Positions 40,845 to 50,416 of a DNA stretch of 64,000 nt are shown piece by piece. A model generated the notes under the pieces. The model saw only the letters and a list, made by a program, of their open reading frames with translations, was not told the DNA's origin and made no database searches. The DNA is from Faecalicatena fissicatena (lineage in GTDB: Bacteria > Bacillota > Clostridia > Lachnospirales > Lachnospiraceae): positions 1-64,000 of the forward strand of contig LDAQ01000098.1 in the NCBI GenBank assembly GCA_001028025.1, written 5' to 3'. Numbering within the stretch: position 1 is the first letter of the stretch; every line of letters starts with the position of its first letter. A program made the translations under genes and the position numbers.

Positions 40845-41699
40845 TTAACTCTGTTTATATTTTGTAGGTGCCTCTCCATAGTGTTTTTTAAATAGTTTGC
40901 TGAAGTGGTAGGCATCGTCATAGCCCACCATTTCAGCTACATTCTGGATACTGAGTCCGGGAGCTGCTTCGAGGAGTTCCCGGGCTTTTTCCATCCGAAG
41001 CTCAATCAGATAGTTGATGGGGGTGTCGCCGGTCTCGCTTTTGAATATTTTAGACAGATAAAATGTACTCAGGTACATGTTCCGGGCAATCTGGTCCAGG
41101 GATATTTTTTCCTGATAATGCTCGTTGAAATAGCGGATCATCTGGTTCACCACATATTTTTTGTTGGGGGATTCAAAGATACAGCCTTTGGTGCTCTTTG
41201 TACCTTCAGCCGCTTCTTTTTGTTCGCGGAGCAGCTGCAGAATCAGCTGAATGAGGTATGCTTTCAGCATAAAGTAGCGTCCCGGGCGGTATGTCTGGAA
41301 TTCTTTTCCCATGGATGCACAGATGCGGAACACCTCCTGTCTGATGACTTCCTTCATGGGAAGAATGACATTGCCGCCCAAAAGCGGAAAAGTGTTGGGG
41401 GGCAGGTCGCGCAGGTGGATATCCGAGAATGCGATATAGTACTCGACTGCGCTGTCGCCTGGGCAGGTGTACAGGCTCTTGTGATAGGAACCGGGATTCA
41501 GGATGATCAGGTCACCCTGCTTGACAGGGTATTCCTTTCCGTCTATGTAAAAAGTACAATGCCCCTTTTTCACGATAGACAGTTCTATGTGTTCATGGCA
41601 GTGGTAGTTGTTTTCGGACTCCGTGCGCTTCAGTTCACAGAAGAAAAGAAACGTAGGGTTCAAATCGTCGTAGGTCAGATCATATTCCGGTCTGCACAT
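40845..41699 (-). CDS. AraC-family transcriptional regulator with cupin domain
   Basis: The product has 284 residues from ATG 41699, with AGGAGG 7 nt upstream (a TTG at 41705 is too close to the ribosome binding site). The N-terminal cupin (NYHCHEHIELSIVKKGHCTF, then QGDLIILNPGSYHK) probably binds a sugar. The C-terminal double HTH has ISLDQIARNMYLSTFYLSKI and VAEMVGYDDAYHFSKLFKKH. It is convergent with treC. Its target is unknown. Confidence 0.94.
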   Translation of the reverse strand: MCRPEYDLTYDDLNPTFLFFCELKRTESENNYHCHEHIELSIVKKGHCTFYIDGKEYPVKQGDLIILNPGSYHKSLYTCPGDSAVEYYIAFSDIHLRDLPPNTFPLLGGNVILPMKEVIRQEVFRICASMGKEFQTYRPGRYFMLKAYLIQLILQLLREQKEAAEGTKSTKGCIFESPNKKYVVNQMIRYFNEHYQEKISLDQIARNMYLSTFYLSKIFKSETGDTPINYLIELRMEKARELLEAAPGLSIQNVAEMVGYDDAYHFSKLFKKHYGEAPTKYKQS

Positions 41700-41883
41700 A
41701 TACAAGCCTCCTAAAAAGTGTTTAGGTGCATTATACTCTATGCTGCGACTGAATAAAAGAGAAAAATTTAAGAAAAAAGGAAAATAAATCTGGATTTAGT
41801 GAAATAAGGCTACATTGATAAGTGAATATATTGGGTGCTTGATTTTATTGTCATGAAAATCGACATTGGGCAGAAATGGAAAT

Positions 41884-41903
41884 GCCCCGGATTATTCCGG
41901 GGC
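41884..41903 (-). terminator. Terminator of the YmaF gene
   Basis: The GCCCCGG/CCGGGGC stem with a 6-nt loop lies 10 nt past the minus-strand stop, followed by a weak T-rich tail. Confidence 0.75.
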
Positions 41904-41912
41904 ATCATAAAA

Positions 41913-42263
41913 CTATTTACACTTAAAGTCTATTGGACTGTCGATCAGTGTTGCAGCCTGAAATTCATGTTTGTGGTTATCTTCCTCTTCGGTAAAGTCT
42001 TTAATGAAATGAACATGCTTTCCGTTACCAACGTCAATAGCGCCTGAGGTCTTTCCCCAGAATTCATGGAAATGTTCGTCAGAAAAGTCGGTATGGAACT
42101 TCACTTCATGGTAGTGATCGTGTTTATCTTTGTGATAGATAGCTTCGCCAGTTACAGTGCAAAATCTATGATTATGGCAATCGTCGCATTCATTGAAAAT
42201 CCTAGTACTGCCGGTTAATTCGTGAACATGTTTTTGGTCTTTATGACAATATTCATTATACAT
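41913..42263 (-). CDS. YmaF family protein
   Basis: The product has 116 residues from ATG 42263, preceded by AAGGA. It is rich in His and Cys (CHKDQKHVHELTGSTRIF, CDDCHNHRFCTVTGEAI, HDHYHEVKFHTDFSDEHFH), as in the YmaF family of Bacillus and Clostridia. The repeated HxH pairs suggest metal binding, but the function is not known. It stands alone with its own terminator. Confidence 0.88.
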   Translation of the reverse strand: MYNEYCHKDQKHVHELTGSTRIFNECDDCHNHRFCTVTGEAIYHKDKHDHYHEVKFHTDFSDEHFHEFWGKTSGAIDVGNGKHVHFIKDFTEEEDNHKHEFQAATLIDSPIDFKCK

Positions 42264-42431
42264 GATGGAATTCCTTTTTCTTTTAAGATATGAAAGAGAG
42301 GAGAGGAGTGTGAATGGCGGACAGCTATATATCGGGCAAAATACTACATTCATTGTACAAGAAACTACATTCTGCTTTTACAGTTAATGATTATAATAGA
42401 ACATGTTTAGAAAAAGACAGGAGGTATAGAG

Positions 42432-43817
42432 ATGACGAAAAAAATGACAGAAGGCAGCCCGGCGAAACTAATTGTGATGTTTACGATTCCTTTGCTGATT
42501 GGAAATATCTTTCAGCAATTATATAGCATGGTAGATACTTTGATTGTGGGCAGAACCCTGGGTGTGGATGCCCTGGCAGCGGTGGGGTGTACCGGAAGCA
42601 TCAACTTTCTGATCCTGGGGTTTGCAATGGGAGTAAGCACGGGTCTGGCGATTATTACGGCACAGCGGTTCGGGGCAAAAGATGAGGAGGGGGTCAGAAG
42701 AAGTGTGGCGGCGGGGGCGTGGATCAGCCTTGGAGTGACAGTTGTGCTTACAGCGGTTTCCGTACCTCTGGCCAGACAGATTCTGGAATTGATGAATACG
42801 CCGATGGAAATAATAGACGGTGCATATGACTATATTATTGTAATATTCTGGGGAATTATAGCTTGCATGCTATTTAATTTTCTGTCCAATATTATCCGGG
42901 CTCTGGGGGACAGCAGGACGCCACTTTTATTCCTGGTTATTGCGTGTATCCTGAACATAGTACTGGATTTCGGACTGATACTCGGAGCGGGAATGGGGGT
43001 AGCTGGTGCGGCCTGGGCGACCATTATCTCTCAGATGGTGTCTGGACTTCTCTGTCTGTGGTATATCAAAAAGAAGCTGCCGATTCTACACCTGTCGAAG
43101 GACGACTGGAAGGTATCCGGATGGGATATGAAACAGCACTTTAAGATATCAATGCCGATGGGATTCCAGATGTCAATTATTGCCATCGGGGCGGTGGTAC
43201 TGCAGTTTGTACTAAACGGGCTCGGCTCTGCTGCAGTGGCAGCATTTTCAGCTGCGCAGAGGATTGACCAGATTGCCGGACAGCCCATGAATTCTTTTGG
43301 TACCACCATGGCTACTTACGCGGCCCAGAATTACGGAGCCGGGGAAATTGGCAGGATAAAAAAAGGGGTGCTGCAGTGCTGCCTGATCTCTGTCGGTTTC
43401 AGTATTGCTGTAGGGCTTGTAAATGTCTTTGCAGGTTATCAGATGGCCGGGTTCTTTGTGGGAGACGGAGAACGGGCGGTGCAGTCTATGGCGCAGACCT
43501 ACCTGCAGATTAATGGGGCGATGTATTTTGTGCTGGCGTTGCTGTACATCTTCAGGTTTACACTTCAGGGTCTGGGAAAAGGATTTATGCCGACGGTAGC
43601 CGGTGTTATGGAATTGATTATGAGAACATTTGCAGCCGTCTTTCTGACTGCGGCTGTCGGCTTTGCCGGAGCATGCTGGGCAAGTCCGCTGGCATGGGTT
43701 GGCGCGTGCATACCTCTGGCTGTAGCATATTTCCTGACTATGCGGCGGCTGTCGGCTGGATTGAATAAGAGGGAAAACGGCAGGATGAGTCAGGAGGCTG
43801 AATCAGAGGCAGCGTAA
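42432..43817 (+). CDS. MATE-family efflux transporter
   Basis: The 461-residue membrane protein has about twelve helices in two homologous halves (IFQQLYSMVDTLIVGRTLGV in the first half, AQRIDQIAGQPMNSFGTTMA in the second). It exports drugs or metabolites in exchange for Na+ or H+. The start follows AGGAGGTATAGAG. A TATAAT lies at 42392. A terminator follows. Confidence 0.94.
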   Translation: MTKKMTEGSPAKLIVMFTIPLLIGNIFQQLYSMVDTLIVGRTLGVDALAAVGCTGSINFLILGFAMGVSTGLAIITAQRFGAKDEEGVRRSVAAGAWISLGVTVVLTAVSVPLARQILELMNTPMEIIDGAYDYIIVIFWGIIACMLFNFLSNIIRALGDSRTPLLFLVIACILNIVLDFGLILGAGMGVAGAAWATIISQMVSGLLCLWYIKKKLPILHLSKDDWKVSGWDMKQHFKISMPMGFQMSIIAIGAVVLQFVLNGLGSAAVAAFSAAQRIDQIAGQPMNSFGTTMATYAAQNYGAGEIGRIKKGVLQCCLISVGFSIAVGLVNVFAGYQMAGFFVGDGERAVQSMAQTYLQINGAMYFVLALLYIFRFTLQGLGKGFMPTVAGVMELIMRTFAAVFLTAAVGFAGACWASPLAWVGACIPLAVAYFLTMRRLSAGLNKRENGRMSQEAESEAA

Positions 43818-43844
43818 AAACTATCAAATGGAAAAAATAAAAAA

Positions 43845-43879
43845 CCCCCGGGACAGCGTGAACTGCTCCGGGGATTTTT
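43845..43879 (+). terminator. Rho-independent terminator after the MATE gene
   Basis: CCCCCGGGACAGC (43845-43857) pairs with CTGCTCCGGGG (43863-43873), then ATTTTTAT. Confidence 0.85.
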
Positions 43880-44065
43880 ATGGAGAAAATCTCATACCCA
43901 AGGGCACACCGTAACTCATGCCCTGCGGGCGGATCTGCAGCAAGCTGCAGAATAATGTATACAAAAGAAAACTGCAAAATTAGTTTGAAAGAACCTGCCT
44001 GGGGGAATTTACCGGCGACAGATCTACTGAATCGGGCAGAAGAAAGTGTGAACCGGCCTCAGTGA

Positions 44066-44962
44066 TCAGGGGTACAGCCTCTTCTCAAAGTTGCCGCATA
44101 CCGAGCATCCCTCTGTAAATATCATAAATGCATTGGGATCGATGCTCCGTACAATTCGTTTTAACTGATTGACCTCATATTTTGAAATTACCACAAACAG
44201 AATATAGGAGGTCTGGTTAGTATAGGCGCCGGCACCGTCCCAGTTGGTAACTCCGCGTCCGGTTTGGTCGATAATGGCGCGGGAGATGCCCAGTTTTTTC
44301 GTAAATATCATGACGCTCATATTGATGTTCTGAATATGTACTCTATCGCAGGCTATGGAATATACAACCCCGTAAATCAGGGAATAAATCACGATTTCAA
44401 TGTTAAACAGCATGAGGCAGATGCCATACACAAAGCAGTTAATGATAATGGAAACCTTGCCTACACTGAATCCGGGAAACTTTTTGGAAAAGTAGATTCC
44501 AAGGATATCCTGCCCGCCGCCCGAACTTCCTCCGCGGAGAATCATGCCCGAACCGGTCCCCGCGATAATGCCGCCGATGACACAGGCAGTCAGGTAATCG
44601 TCAATGATCGGTCTGGATGGAATGGGGATAAAGGTGAGCGCCGCTGTCTGTATAATAATTGTTATAATGGAGCGCACAAAAAAAGCCTTGCCCATCTTAC
44701 TCCACGCCATATATATCAGGGGCAGATTGATCAGAAAATAAATAATACCGGCAATATCTGTCTGTCCGAGAGAAAAGGGCAGTACTTTTATGACAAAAGT
44801 CCGGATCAGCTGGGAAATTCCCATAAAGCCGCCATTATACAGTGAAAGCGGTATGATAAATACATTCAGTCCAAATGCAAACAAGATAGAGCCCGCAGTT
44901 GCATTGCCCATGCCGAACAGTCGCTGTTTCTGCTGCTCGCTTAAAGAATTAAAATATGCCAT
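44066..44962 (-). CDS. YitT family membrane protein (DUF161 + DUF2179)
   Basis: The product has 298 residues from ATG 44962, with GGGGG about 9 nt upstream; an earlier Met has no ribosome binding site. It has about five N-terminal helices (AGSILFAFGLNVFIIPLSLY and IIAGTGSGMILRGGSSGGGQ, the DUF161 glycine-rich motif). A C-terminal soluble DUF2179 domain ends in SIDPNAFMIFTEGCSVCGN. Family members are broadly conserved in Firmicutes and of unknown or transport-like function. Confidence 0.92.
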   Translation of the reverse strand: MAYFNSLSEQQKQRLFGMGNATAGSILFAFGLNVFIIPLSLYNGGFMGISQLIRTFVIKVLPFSLGQTDIAGIIYFLINLPLIYMAWSKMGKAFFVRSIITIIIQTAALTFIPIPSRPIIDDYLTACVIGGIIAGTGSGMILRGGSSGGGQDILGIYFSKKFPGFSVGKVSIIINCFVYGICLMLFNIEIVIYSLIYGVVYSIACDRVHIQNINMSVMIFTKKLGISRAIIDQTGRGVTNWDGAGAYTNQTSYILFVVISKYEVNQLKRIVRSIDPNAFMIFTEGCSVCGNFEKRLYP

Positions 44963-45192
44963 TTTATTTTCCCCCACTAAAGCGATAAAGTTGCTAATGT
45001 GTATATATTCTAGCACTTTGATTTCGGCAATACAAGACAAGATATGACAAAAACTTATAATAGTTCATTATGAGCGTATAAATAAACATTATAAAGAGAT
45101 TTCCTTATAAAAGGCAGGAAAGTAATGGTTTAATATAGAAAAAAATCGTGCTATAATTATCTTTATTTACAGAAAGTTTATGGGGTGTTTTT

Positions 45193-47103
45193 ATGATAAA
45201 ATGGTCTCTCGCGGGAGAATTCTGGGCTTTTATAGTCATTGTTATTCTTATGCTGTATTTTCATGAAAAACGGCCGGTAATCAATACCAAAGACAAGCTG
45301 TATCGGAGTTGTCTCTGGATGTCCATGCATTGTATCGGCTTAAATGTTCTGTGTGTGATACTGATCCGGCAATCGGATAAGGTGCCGCGCTGGCTGAACG
45401 TACTTATGAACAGTATTTATTTCATGATGATCGTGGTGGTTTGCTCTATGGTGTCGGCGTTTGTATTTATCATGATGCTGGAGCATGTTTATGAGAAGTA
45501 CTGTCTGAGACGTGTATTTACAGGATTGATTGTCGTAAATGTACTGTATCTGGCAGTTGTGCTGTGGAATATAAAGTCCGGCATCATATTTTATATTGAC
45601 AGTGCAGGTATCTACCATAGGGGGACGTGGAACGGTCTTGGATATGCAGCGGTGGCAGCGGAAATATGCATGATATACATATGCTTTCTGAAAAACCGTC
45701 CAAGTGTCAGTAAATCGATGGTGAGAGTGATCTGTACGATCCCTCCGGTTACCATTCTATTATGTGTTTTTCAAGTGCTTTTTCCCGAGATTATATTAAA
45801 TGAAACGGCTATGGCAGTTGCCAATCTAATCCTGTTTATTGCTTTTCAGAACAGGGCATTGAGACGCGATTATCTGACGATGGTGGGAAACCGGGAGAGT
45901 TTTTATGAACACCTTACGCTGCGGCTGGCCGGGGAGCAGGAGTTTCAGCTGATTCTGCTGTCTCTGCGTCAGTATGACATCGTCAATCAGAATTACGGGC
46001 ATCAGAAAGGGGATGAGATTCTCTATGCGGTTGCAACAGAGCTGGGCCGGCTGATCCCGGGGGGAGAAGTGTTCCGTTTTGGAAATGTAGATTTTGCAAT
46101 GCTCATTCCTTTGCAATCACAGGAACAGGCCGCAATTAATTTTCGCACAGTGAAAGAGCGCTGTGATGAGACCTGGAGTGTGGGGAATATTCACACTCAT
46201 GTGCGCACGGCGTTTATGTATCTGGAATACCAGGGAGGGGAATGTACCCCTTCACAGATGATGGAATATCTGGACTACGGGCTGCGAAAAGCGAAGGAAA
46301 AGCCGGGAGTCAGTATACATTTTACAGAAGAGTTACTGAAAGAATACAAAGAGGAAAAGCGGATTCTGGAAATTATGCAGCGGTCCGTAGAACAGAAGCG
46401 GTTTAGAGTCTGGTATCAGCCAGTGTACCATCTGGGAGTGGGCGTGCGGTCGGCCGAGGCGCTGCTGAGGCTGAATGACTATGAAGGCAATCCCCTTCCG
46501 CCATCCAGATTTATTCCTATTGCAGAGGAGTCGGGGCTGATTGACGAACTGAGCTGGATCGTTCTGGAGGAGGTGTGCTCATTTCTGGAACAGAATGAAA
46601 CCGATAAAATAGAGAGCATATCTGTGAACCTTTCCATGCAGCAGTTTGCTGATATAAAAATATCCGGGAGAATCCAGGAGTGTCTTAACCGGCACCATTT
46701 GAGTCCGGACAGAATTAAAATAGAAGTAACAGAGAGGGTGCTGCTTCAGGATATGGAGTACATGAAACATGTAATGAAGGAAATGAATCATGCAGGCATC
46801 AGATTCTATCTGGATGATTTTGGTACAGGCTACTCCAACCTTGCCAGCGTTCTGGAATTCCCGTTTGAATGTGTGAAGCTGGATAAAAGCCTTCTGAAAG
46901 GATTCCCGGAAAATCCGGATTCTGAGAAGATGGTCCGGATGCTGACAGAACTTTTTCACAGCTTTGGAAACAGTGTCGTTGTGGAAGGTGTGGAGGATGC
47001 ATCCCAGGCGGAACAGCTCCATAGAATAGGAGTGGACCGGATTCAGGGCTACTATTACAGCCGTCCTCTGCCGCAGGAGGTTTTTGCAGAAGAGTTTATG
47101 TGA
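45193..47103 (+). CDS. Membrane c-di-GMP phosphodiesterase (degenerate GGDEF, intact EAL)
   Basis: The 636-residue protein has an N-terminal integral-membrane sensor of about seven helices (residues of about 1-215). A GGDEF domain at about 230-370 has its signature replaced by GNVDFAM, so cyclase activity is unlikely. The EAL domain at about 390-630 keeps the catalytic motifs: EALLRLNDYEGNPLPPSRFI, NLSMQQF, EVTERVL, YLDDFGTGYSNLA, KLDKSLL and VVEGVED. It should hydrolyse c-di-GMP, with the GGDEF possibly binding GTP as a regulator. A TATAAT lies at 45152. Confidence 0.93.
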   Translation: MIKWSLAGEFWAFIVIVILMLYFHEKRPVINTKDKLYRSCLWMSMHCIGLNVLCVILIRQSDKVPRWLNVLMNSIYFMMIVVVCSMVSAFVFIMMLEHVYEKYCLRRVFTGLIVVNVLYLAVVLWNIKSGIIFYIDSAGIYHRGTWNGLGYAAVAAEICMIYICFLKNRPSVSKSMVRVICTIPPVTILLCVFQVLFPEIILNETAMAVANLILFIAFQNRALRRDYLTMVGNRESFYEHLTLRLAGEQEFQLILLSLRQYDIVNQNYGHQKGDEILYAVATELGRLIPGGEVFRFGNVDFAMLIPLQSQEQAAINFRTVKERCDETWSVGNIHTHVRTAFMYLEYQGGECTPSQMMEYLDYGLRKAKEKPGVSIHFTEELLKEYKEEKRILEIMQRSVEQKRFRVWYQPVYHLGVGVRSAEALLRLNDYEGNPLPPSRFIPIAEESGLIDELSWIVLEEVCSFLEQNETDKIESISVNLSMQQFADIKISGRIQECLNRHHLSPDRIKIEVTERVLLQDMEYMKHVMKEMNHAGIRFYLDDFGTGYSNLASVLEFPFECVKLDKSLLKGFPENPDSEKMVRMLTELFHSFGNSVVVEGVEDASQAEQLHRIGVDRIQGYYYSRPLPQEVFAEEFM

Positions 47104-47184
47104 AAAAACGGCGTTATTGTGCACATCAGCATGTGTGTATGGTAACGTTACAGTTTAATTTATACTGGAAATAATTGATAAAGA

Positions 47185-47214
47185 TTGAACTGTCCCGGTA
47201 CAATGGAGTATAAT
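47185..47214 (+). promoter_or_regulatory. Promoter of the cytidylate-kinase-like gene
   Basis: TTGAAC (47185-47190), an 18-nt spacer and TATAAT (47209-47214). Confidence 0.75.
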
Positions 47215-47265
47215 ATAGTTAACAATGAGGCGGCGTTTCAATGTCAGAGATGAGGAGTTGATTAT

Positions 47266-47898
47266 ATGACAGATCACACGATTATAACCATTGGCAGACA
47301 GTTTGGAAGCGGCGGGCATGAGATTGGGAACCGTCTTGCTGAGCGGCTGGATATCCCGCTTTATGACCACAATCTGATCCGGATGGCGGCCAAAGAGCTG
47401 AAGGTGAGCGATGAGGAGGCATCCAGGGTAGACGAGACCATACTGGGAAGATTTTTATCCGCTTATGTAGTCGGTACCGGGGATTACACAGCGTTTATGG
47501 GACAGGAAGTATACGGGGTGCCTTTAAGCGACCGGATGTATGAGACGCAGACGGAGATCATTAAGAAGCTGGCGTCCCGGAGCTCCTGTATTTTCGTGGG
47601 CAGGTGCGCGGACTATGTGCTTGGAGATTATACGAACTGTATCAACATTTTTATACATGCCTTTAAGGATGACAGAATCCGGAGAATTATGAATATTTAT
47701 AAGCTGACTGAGAGACAGGCGTGGGATAAGATCAAGAAAGTAGATAAGGAGCGCAGGCTTTATTATGAAATGCACACCGGACGTGAATGGGGCAGCAGTG
47801 AATCACACGAGATGCTGTTCAATGCCAGTCTGCTGGGTGTAGACGGGGTTGTGGATGCGATGGAAGCAATTTATAAAACCTGGGAAGGCAGAAAGTGA
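47266..47898 (+). CDS. Cytidylate kinase-like family protein
   Basis: The 210-residue P-loop protein starts HTIITIGRQFGSGGHEIGNR (a GSGG-type loop) and continues LAERLDIPLYDHNLIRMAAK. It has GRCADYVL and later ESHEMLFNASLLGVDGVVDA. Family members resemble cytidylate kinase but often have uncertain substrates. This protein is common in Clostridia. A 14-codon reading frame overlaps its stop (TGATG) but has no support as a gene. Confidence 0.9.
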   Translation: MTDHTIITIGRQFGSGGHEIGNRLAERLDIPLYDHNLIRMAAKELKVSDEEASRVDETILGRFLSAYVVGTGDYTAFMGQEVYGVPLSDRMYETQTEIIKKLASRSSCIFVGRCADYVLGDYTNCINIFIHAFKDDRIRRIMNIYKLTERQAWDKIKKVDKERRLYYEMHTGREWGSSESHEMLFNASLLGVDGVVDAMEAIYKTWEGRK

Positions 47899-47959
47899 TG
47901 AAGAAACATGGAAAGAAATTGATTCCCTCGGCGAATTTGAGTTAAGATATATGCAGCGC

Positions 47960-47996
47960 AGGAGATTCTGTCTGATATGGCAGAGTCTCCTTTGTA
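47960..47996 (+). terminator. Terminator after the cytidylate-kinase-like gene
   Basis: AGGAGATTCTG (47960-47970) pairs with CAGAGTCTCCT (47981-47991; one G-T pair), then TTGTAT. Confidence 0.7.
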
Positions 47997-48059
47997 TATG
48001 AGGCCGGATTTATGGATGGGGATACCGAAACAGACCGAATAGAATAAGGGGATGGATTT

Positions 48060-49208
48060 ATGAACAGAGGATATTGGAAGAAAAGGTTACTGGCCGCATT
48101 TCTGCCGGTTTTTCTGGTGGTTTTTGGATGGATGGCAGGAGTTCAGCAGACCAGTGCAGCAAAAACAGCGGGAGGCAGTGACCGGCTGGAAGTTCATTTT
48201 ATGGATGTGGGGCAGGGAGATGCTACACTGATCATGACGGATGGGCACGCTATGCTGATAGATGCGGGGAATAACAATAAGGGTACAGCAGTCCAGAGCT
48301 ATCTGCAGAAGCAGGGAATTAAAAAGTTGGATTATGTTATAGGAACACATCCGGATGCCGACCATATCGGCGGCCTGGATGTAATCATATACAAATTTGA
48401 CTGTCAAAAAGTGCTGCTTCCGGATTACCGGAAGAATACGAAGACCTTTGAAGAAGTGGAAGATACCATGAAGACAAAAAACTATAAAGCAGTTTACCCC
48501 TCCGTGGGGGACACCTATCAGCTGGGGGATGCTGTGTTTACCGTGACAGCTCCGGCTGATAAAAAGTTTGACAGCGCCAATGATTATTCCATTTCGGTCC
48601 GGCTGCAGTATGGAAACAATACGTTTTTATTTGTCGGGGATGCCGAGGAGGATTCCGAGAAAGAAATGTTGAAAAGTAACCAGGAAATCGGTGCAGATGT
48701 GTATAAGGTAAGCCACCATGGAAGCAAAACGGGGACATCAGAGGAATTTCTGGAGAAGGTGGATCCACAATACGCCGTTATCAGCTGCGGGGAGGACAAT
48801 TCTTACGGCCATCCTCATGCAGAGGTTTTGAATCTGCTGCGCCGCGAAGGGATTAAGGTATTCCGGACGGATGCACAGGGGACCATTGTGGCTGTATCCG
48901 ACGGAAAGAAGATTACCTGGAACATGTCACCGGATGAAAGCTGGAAGGCGGGAGAGCCTAAAGGTACCCGCGGAGATGGGGACAGCAGCGATTCTGACAA
49001 TGTACAGAAGAAATCTGAAAAAAACGCAGCGGGGACAAAGAACTCCGATGGATATATTTTAAATACGAATACAATGAAAATCCACCGGCCATCCTGCAGC
49101 AGTGTAAAAAAGATGGCGGACAAGAATAGGGCAGAGACGGATAAGGCAATCCAGGAGCTGGAAAAGGAGGGGTACAGTCCTTGTAAAAACTGTCTGGGGA
49201 CACTGTAA
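48060..49208 (+). CDS. Secreted ComEC-like metallo-beta-lactamase hydrolase
   Basis: The 382-residue protein has an N-terminal signal or anchor segment (LLAAFLPVFLVVFGWMAGVQ). The MBL domain has VHFMDVGQGDATLI, GTHPDADHIGGLD (metal ligands) and VSHHGSKTGT, and is most like the C-terminal MBL domain of ComEC. The C-terminal 50 residues (KIHRPSCSSVKKMADKN, then GYSPCKNCLGTL) resemble the small Cys-rich domain found behind secreted nucleases and MBL proteins. It may degrade DNA or nucleotides outside the cell. It is not a competence channel because no membrane core is present. Confidence 0.88.
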   Translation: MNRGYWKKRLLAAFLPVFLVVFGWMAGVQQTSAAKTAGGSDRLEVHFMDVGQGDATLIMTDGHAMLIDAGNNNKGTAVQSYLQKQGIKKLDYVIGTHPDADHIGGLDVIIYKFDCQKVLLPDYRKNTKTFEEVEDTMKTKNYKAVYPSVGDTYQLGDAVFTVTAPADKKFDSANDYSISVRLQYGNNTFLFVGDAEEDSEKEMLKSNQEIGADVYKVSHHGSKTGTSEEFLEKVDPQYAVISCGEDNSYGHPHAEVLNLLRREGIKVFRTDAQGTIVAVSDGKKITWNMSPDESWKAGEPKGTRGDGDSSDSDNVQKKSEKNAAGTKNSDGYILNTNTMKIHRPSCSSVKKMADKNRAETDKAIQELEKEGYSPCKNCLGTL

Positions 49209-49290
49209 ATTTTTCTTGACAGCTTGATGGTTGTGTGTTATATTACAAGTAGAACAAACGATCCTTAACAATAATTTTATTGCAGGACAG

Positions 49291-49327
49291 CATGTTTTCC
49301 CCGGAAGCAATTTCGGGGATGTTTTTT
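49291..49327 (+). terminator. Probable terminator upstream of the J-protein gene
   Basis: CCCCG (49299-49303) pairs with CGGGG (49314-49318), with outer CAT/ATG pairing, followed by six Ts. Confidence 0.65.
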
Positions 49328-49423
49328 GATTAGCCTGGAGCTTTTATATCAGATAAATGTAAAATGGATTAAAAGAGAAAGCTACAGAAAAAAGCCAGCA
49401 GGAAAGACCAGGAGGTGATGACA

Positions 49424-50416
49424 TTGGCTGCAAAAAGAGATTATTATGAGATTCTGGGAATTGACAAAGGTGCAGACGAGAACACGATAAAAAAGGCGTA
49501 CCGCAAGCTCGCCAAAAAGTACCATCCAGATACAAATTCCGGCAATGTCCAGGCGGAACAGAGCTTTAAGGAGGTAACAGAAGCATATACAGTATTAAGC
49601 GATCAGGAAAAACGTAAATTATATGACGAGTTCGGCCATACGGCTTTCGAAGGTGGTTTTGATGCGGACGCAGCAAAAGCGTACAGCCGTCAGAACAGTG
49701 GGCAGAGAGCGTATCACTTTGAAAACGGCAATATGGATGATATATTCGGCGGCATTTTCGGCGATATGTTCAGCAGAGGAGGTTCAGGCGGATTCGAATA
49801 TCAGAATTTCACCGGCAATGGATTCGGCGGAGGCAGCTATGGCGGCAGAAAGACATTTCGCAGAAAAGGAGCAGACCTGCATGCGGAAGTCTCAGTCAGC
49901 TTTGACGAGGCGGTATTTGGATGTGATAAGATCATCAATCTGCAGAATCAGAATGCCGCAGATACATCCGTGCAGTCCCTTCAGGTTCACATACCCGCCG
50001 GTATTGAAACCGGAAAGAGCATCAGACTGCGCGGTAAAGGTGCGCCGGGATCCGGCGGCGGCCAGCCCGGAGATCTGTTTCTGAAGATAAAAGCCGGCAG
50101 TAAAGCCGGATTCGAAAGAAAGGGAATGGATATTTATACAACCGTTTCCATCCCATTTACAACCGCTGTATTCGGCGGGGAAGTCACGGTAGAGACACTT
50201 TACGGGAACGTCCTGTGCAAGATCAGGGAAGGAACACAGTCGGGGACAAAGATACGTCTCAGGGGCAAAGGAGTCGTTTCCATGAAAAATCCGGAGGTGC
50301 ACGGAGACCAGTATGTAAGCGTACAGATACAAGTGCCGCAAAACTTAAGCAGCGAAGCAAAAGAGAAATTGCGGGAGTTTGAGGCTGTGGAGCGTGGGGG
50401 GAGGAGGTACGCCTGA
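49424..50416 (+). CDS. CbpA-type DnaJ co-chaperone
   Basis: The product has 330 residues if started at TTG 49424, which lies 8 nt after AGGAGG. GTG 49415 and ATG 49418 overlap or touch that ribosome binding site and are less likely. The J domain (DYYEILGIDKGADENTIKKA, HPD motif in KYHPDTNSG) is followed by a Gly/Phe-rich linker (GGSGGFEYQNFTGNGFGGGS) and two C-terminal substrate-binding domains. The zinc-finger region of DnaJ is absent, hence CbpA type. It stimulates DnaK. Its stop codon lies inside the first arm of element C, so the last codons may derive from the element. Confidence 0.93.
   Translation: MAAKRDYYEILGIDKGADENTIKKAYRKLAKKYHPDTNSGNVQAEQSFKEVTEAYTVLSDQEKRKLYDEFGHTAFEGGFDADAAKAYSRQNSGQRAYHFENGNMDDIFGGIFGDMFSRGGSGGFEYQNFTGNGFGGGSYGGRKTFRRKGADLHAEVSVSFDEAVFGCDKIINLQNQNAADTSVQSLQVHIPAGIETGKSIRLRGKGAPGSGGGQPGDLFLKIKAGSKAGFERKGMDIYTTVSIPFTTAVFGGEVTVETLYGNVLCKIREGTQSGTKIRLRGKGVVSMKNPEVHGDQYVSVQIQVPQNLSSEAKEKLREFEAVERGGRRYA

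Noticed and set aside
47898..47942. 14-codon reading frame overlapping the stop of the cytidylate-kinase-like gene
   Set aside because: Too short, with no family resemblance; the overlap may be chance.
48060..49208. ComEC competence channel
   Set aside because: Only the MBL domain is present; the membrane competence core is absent.
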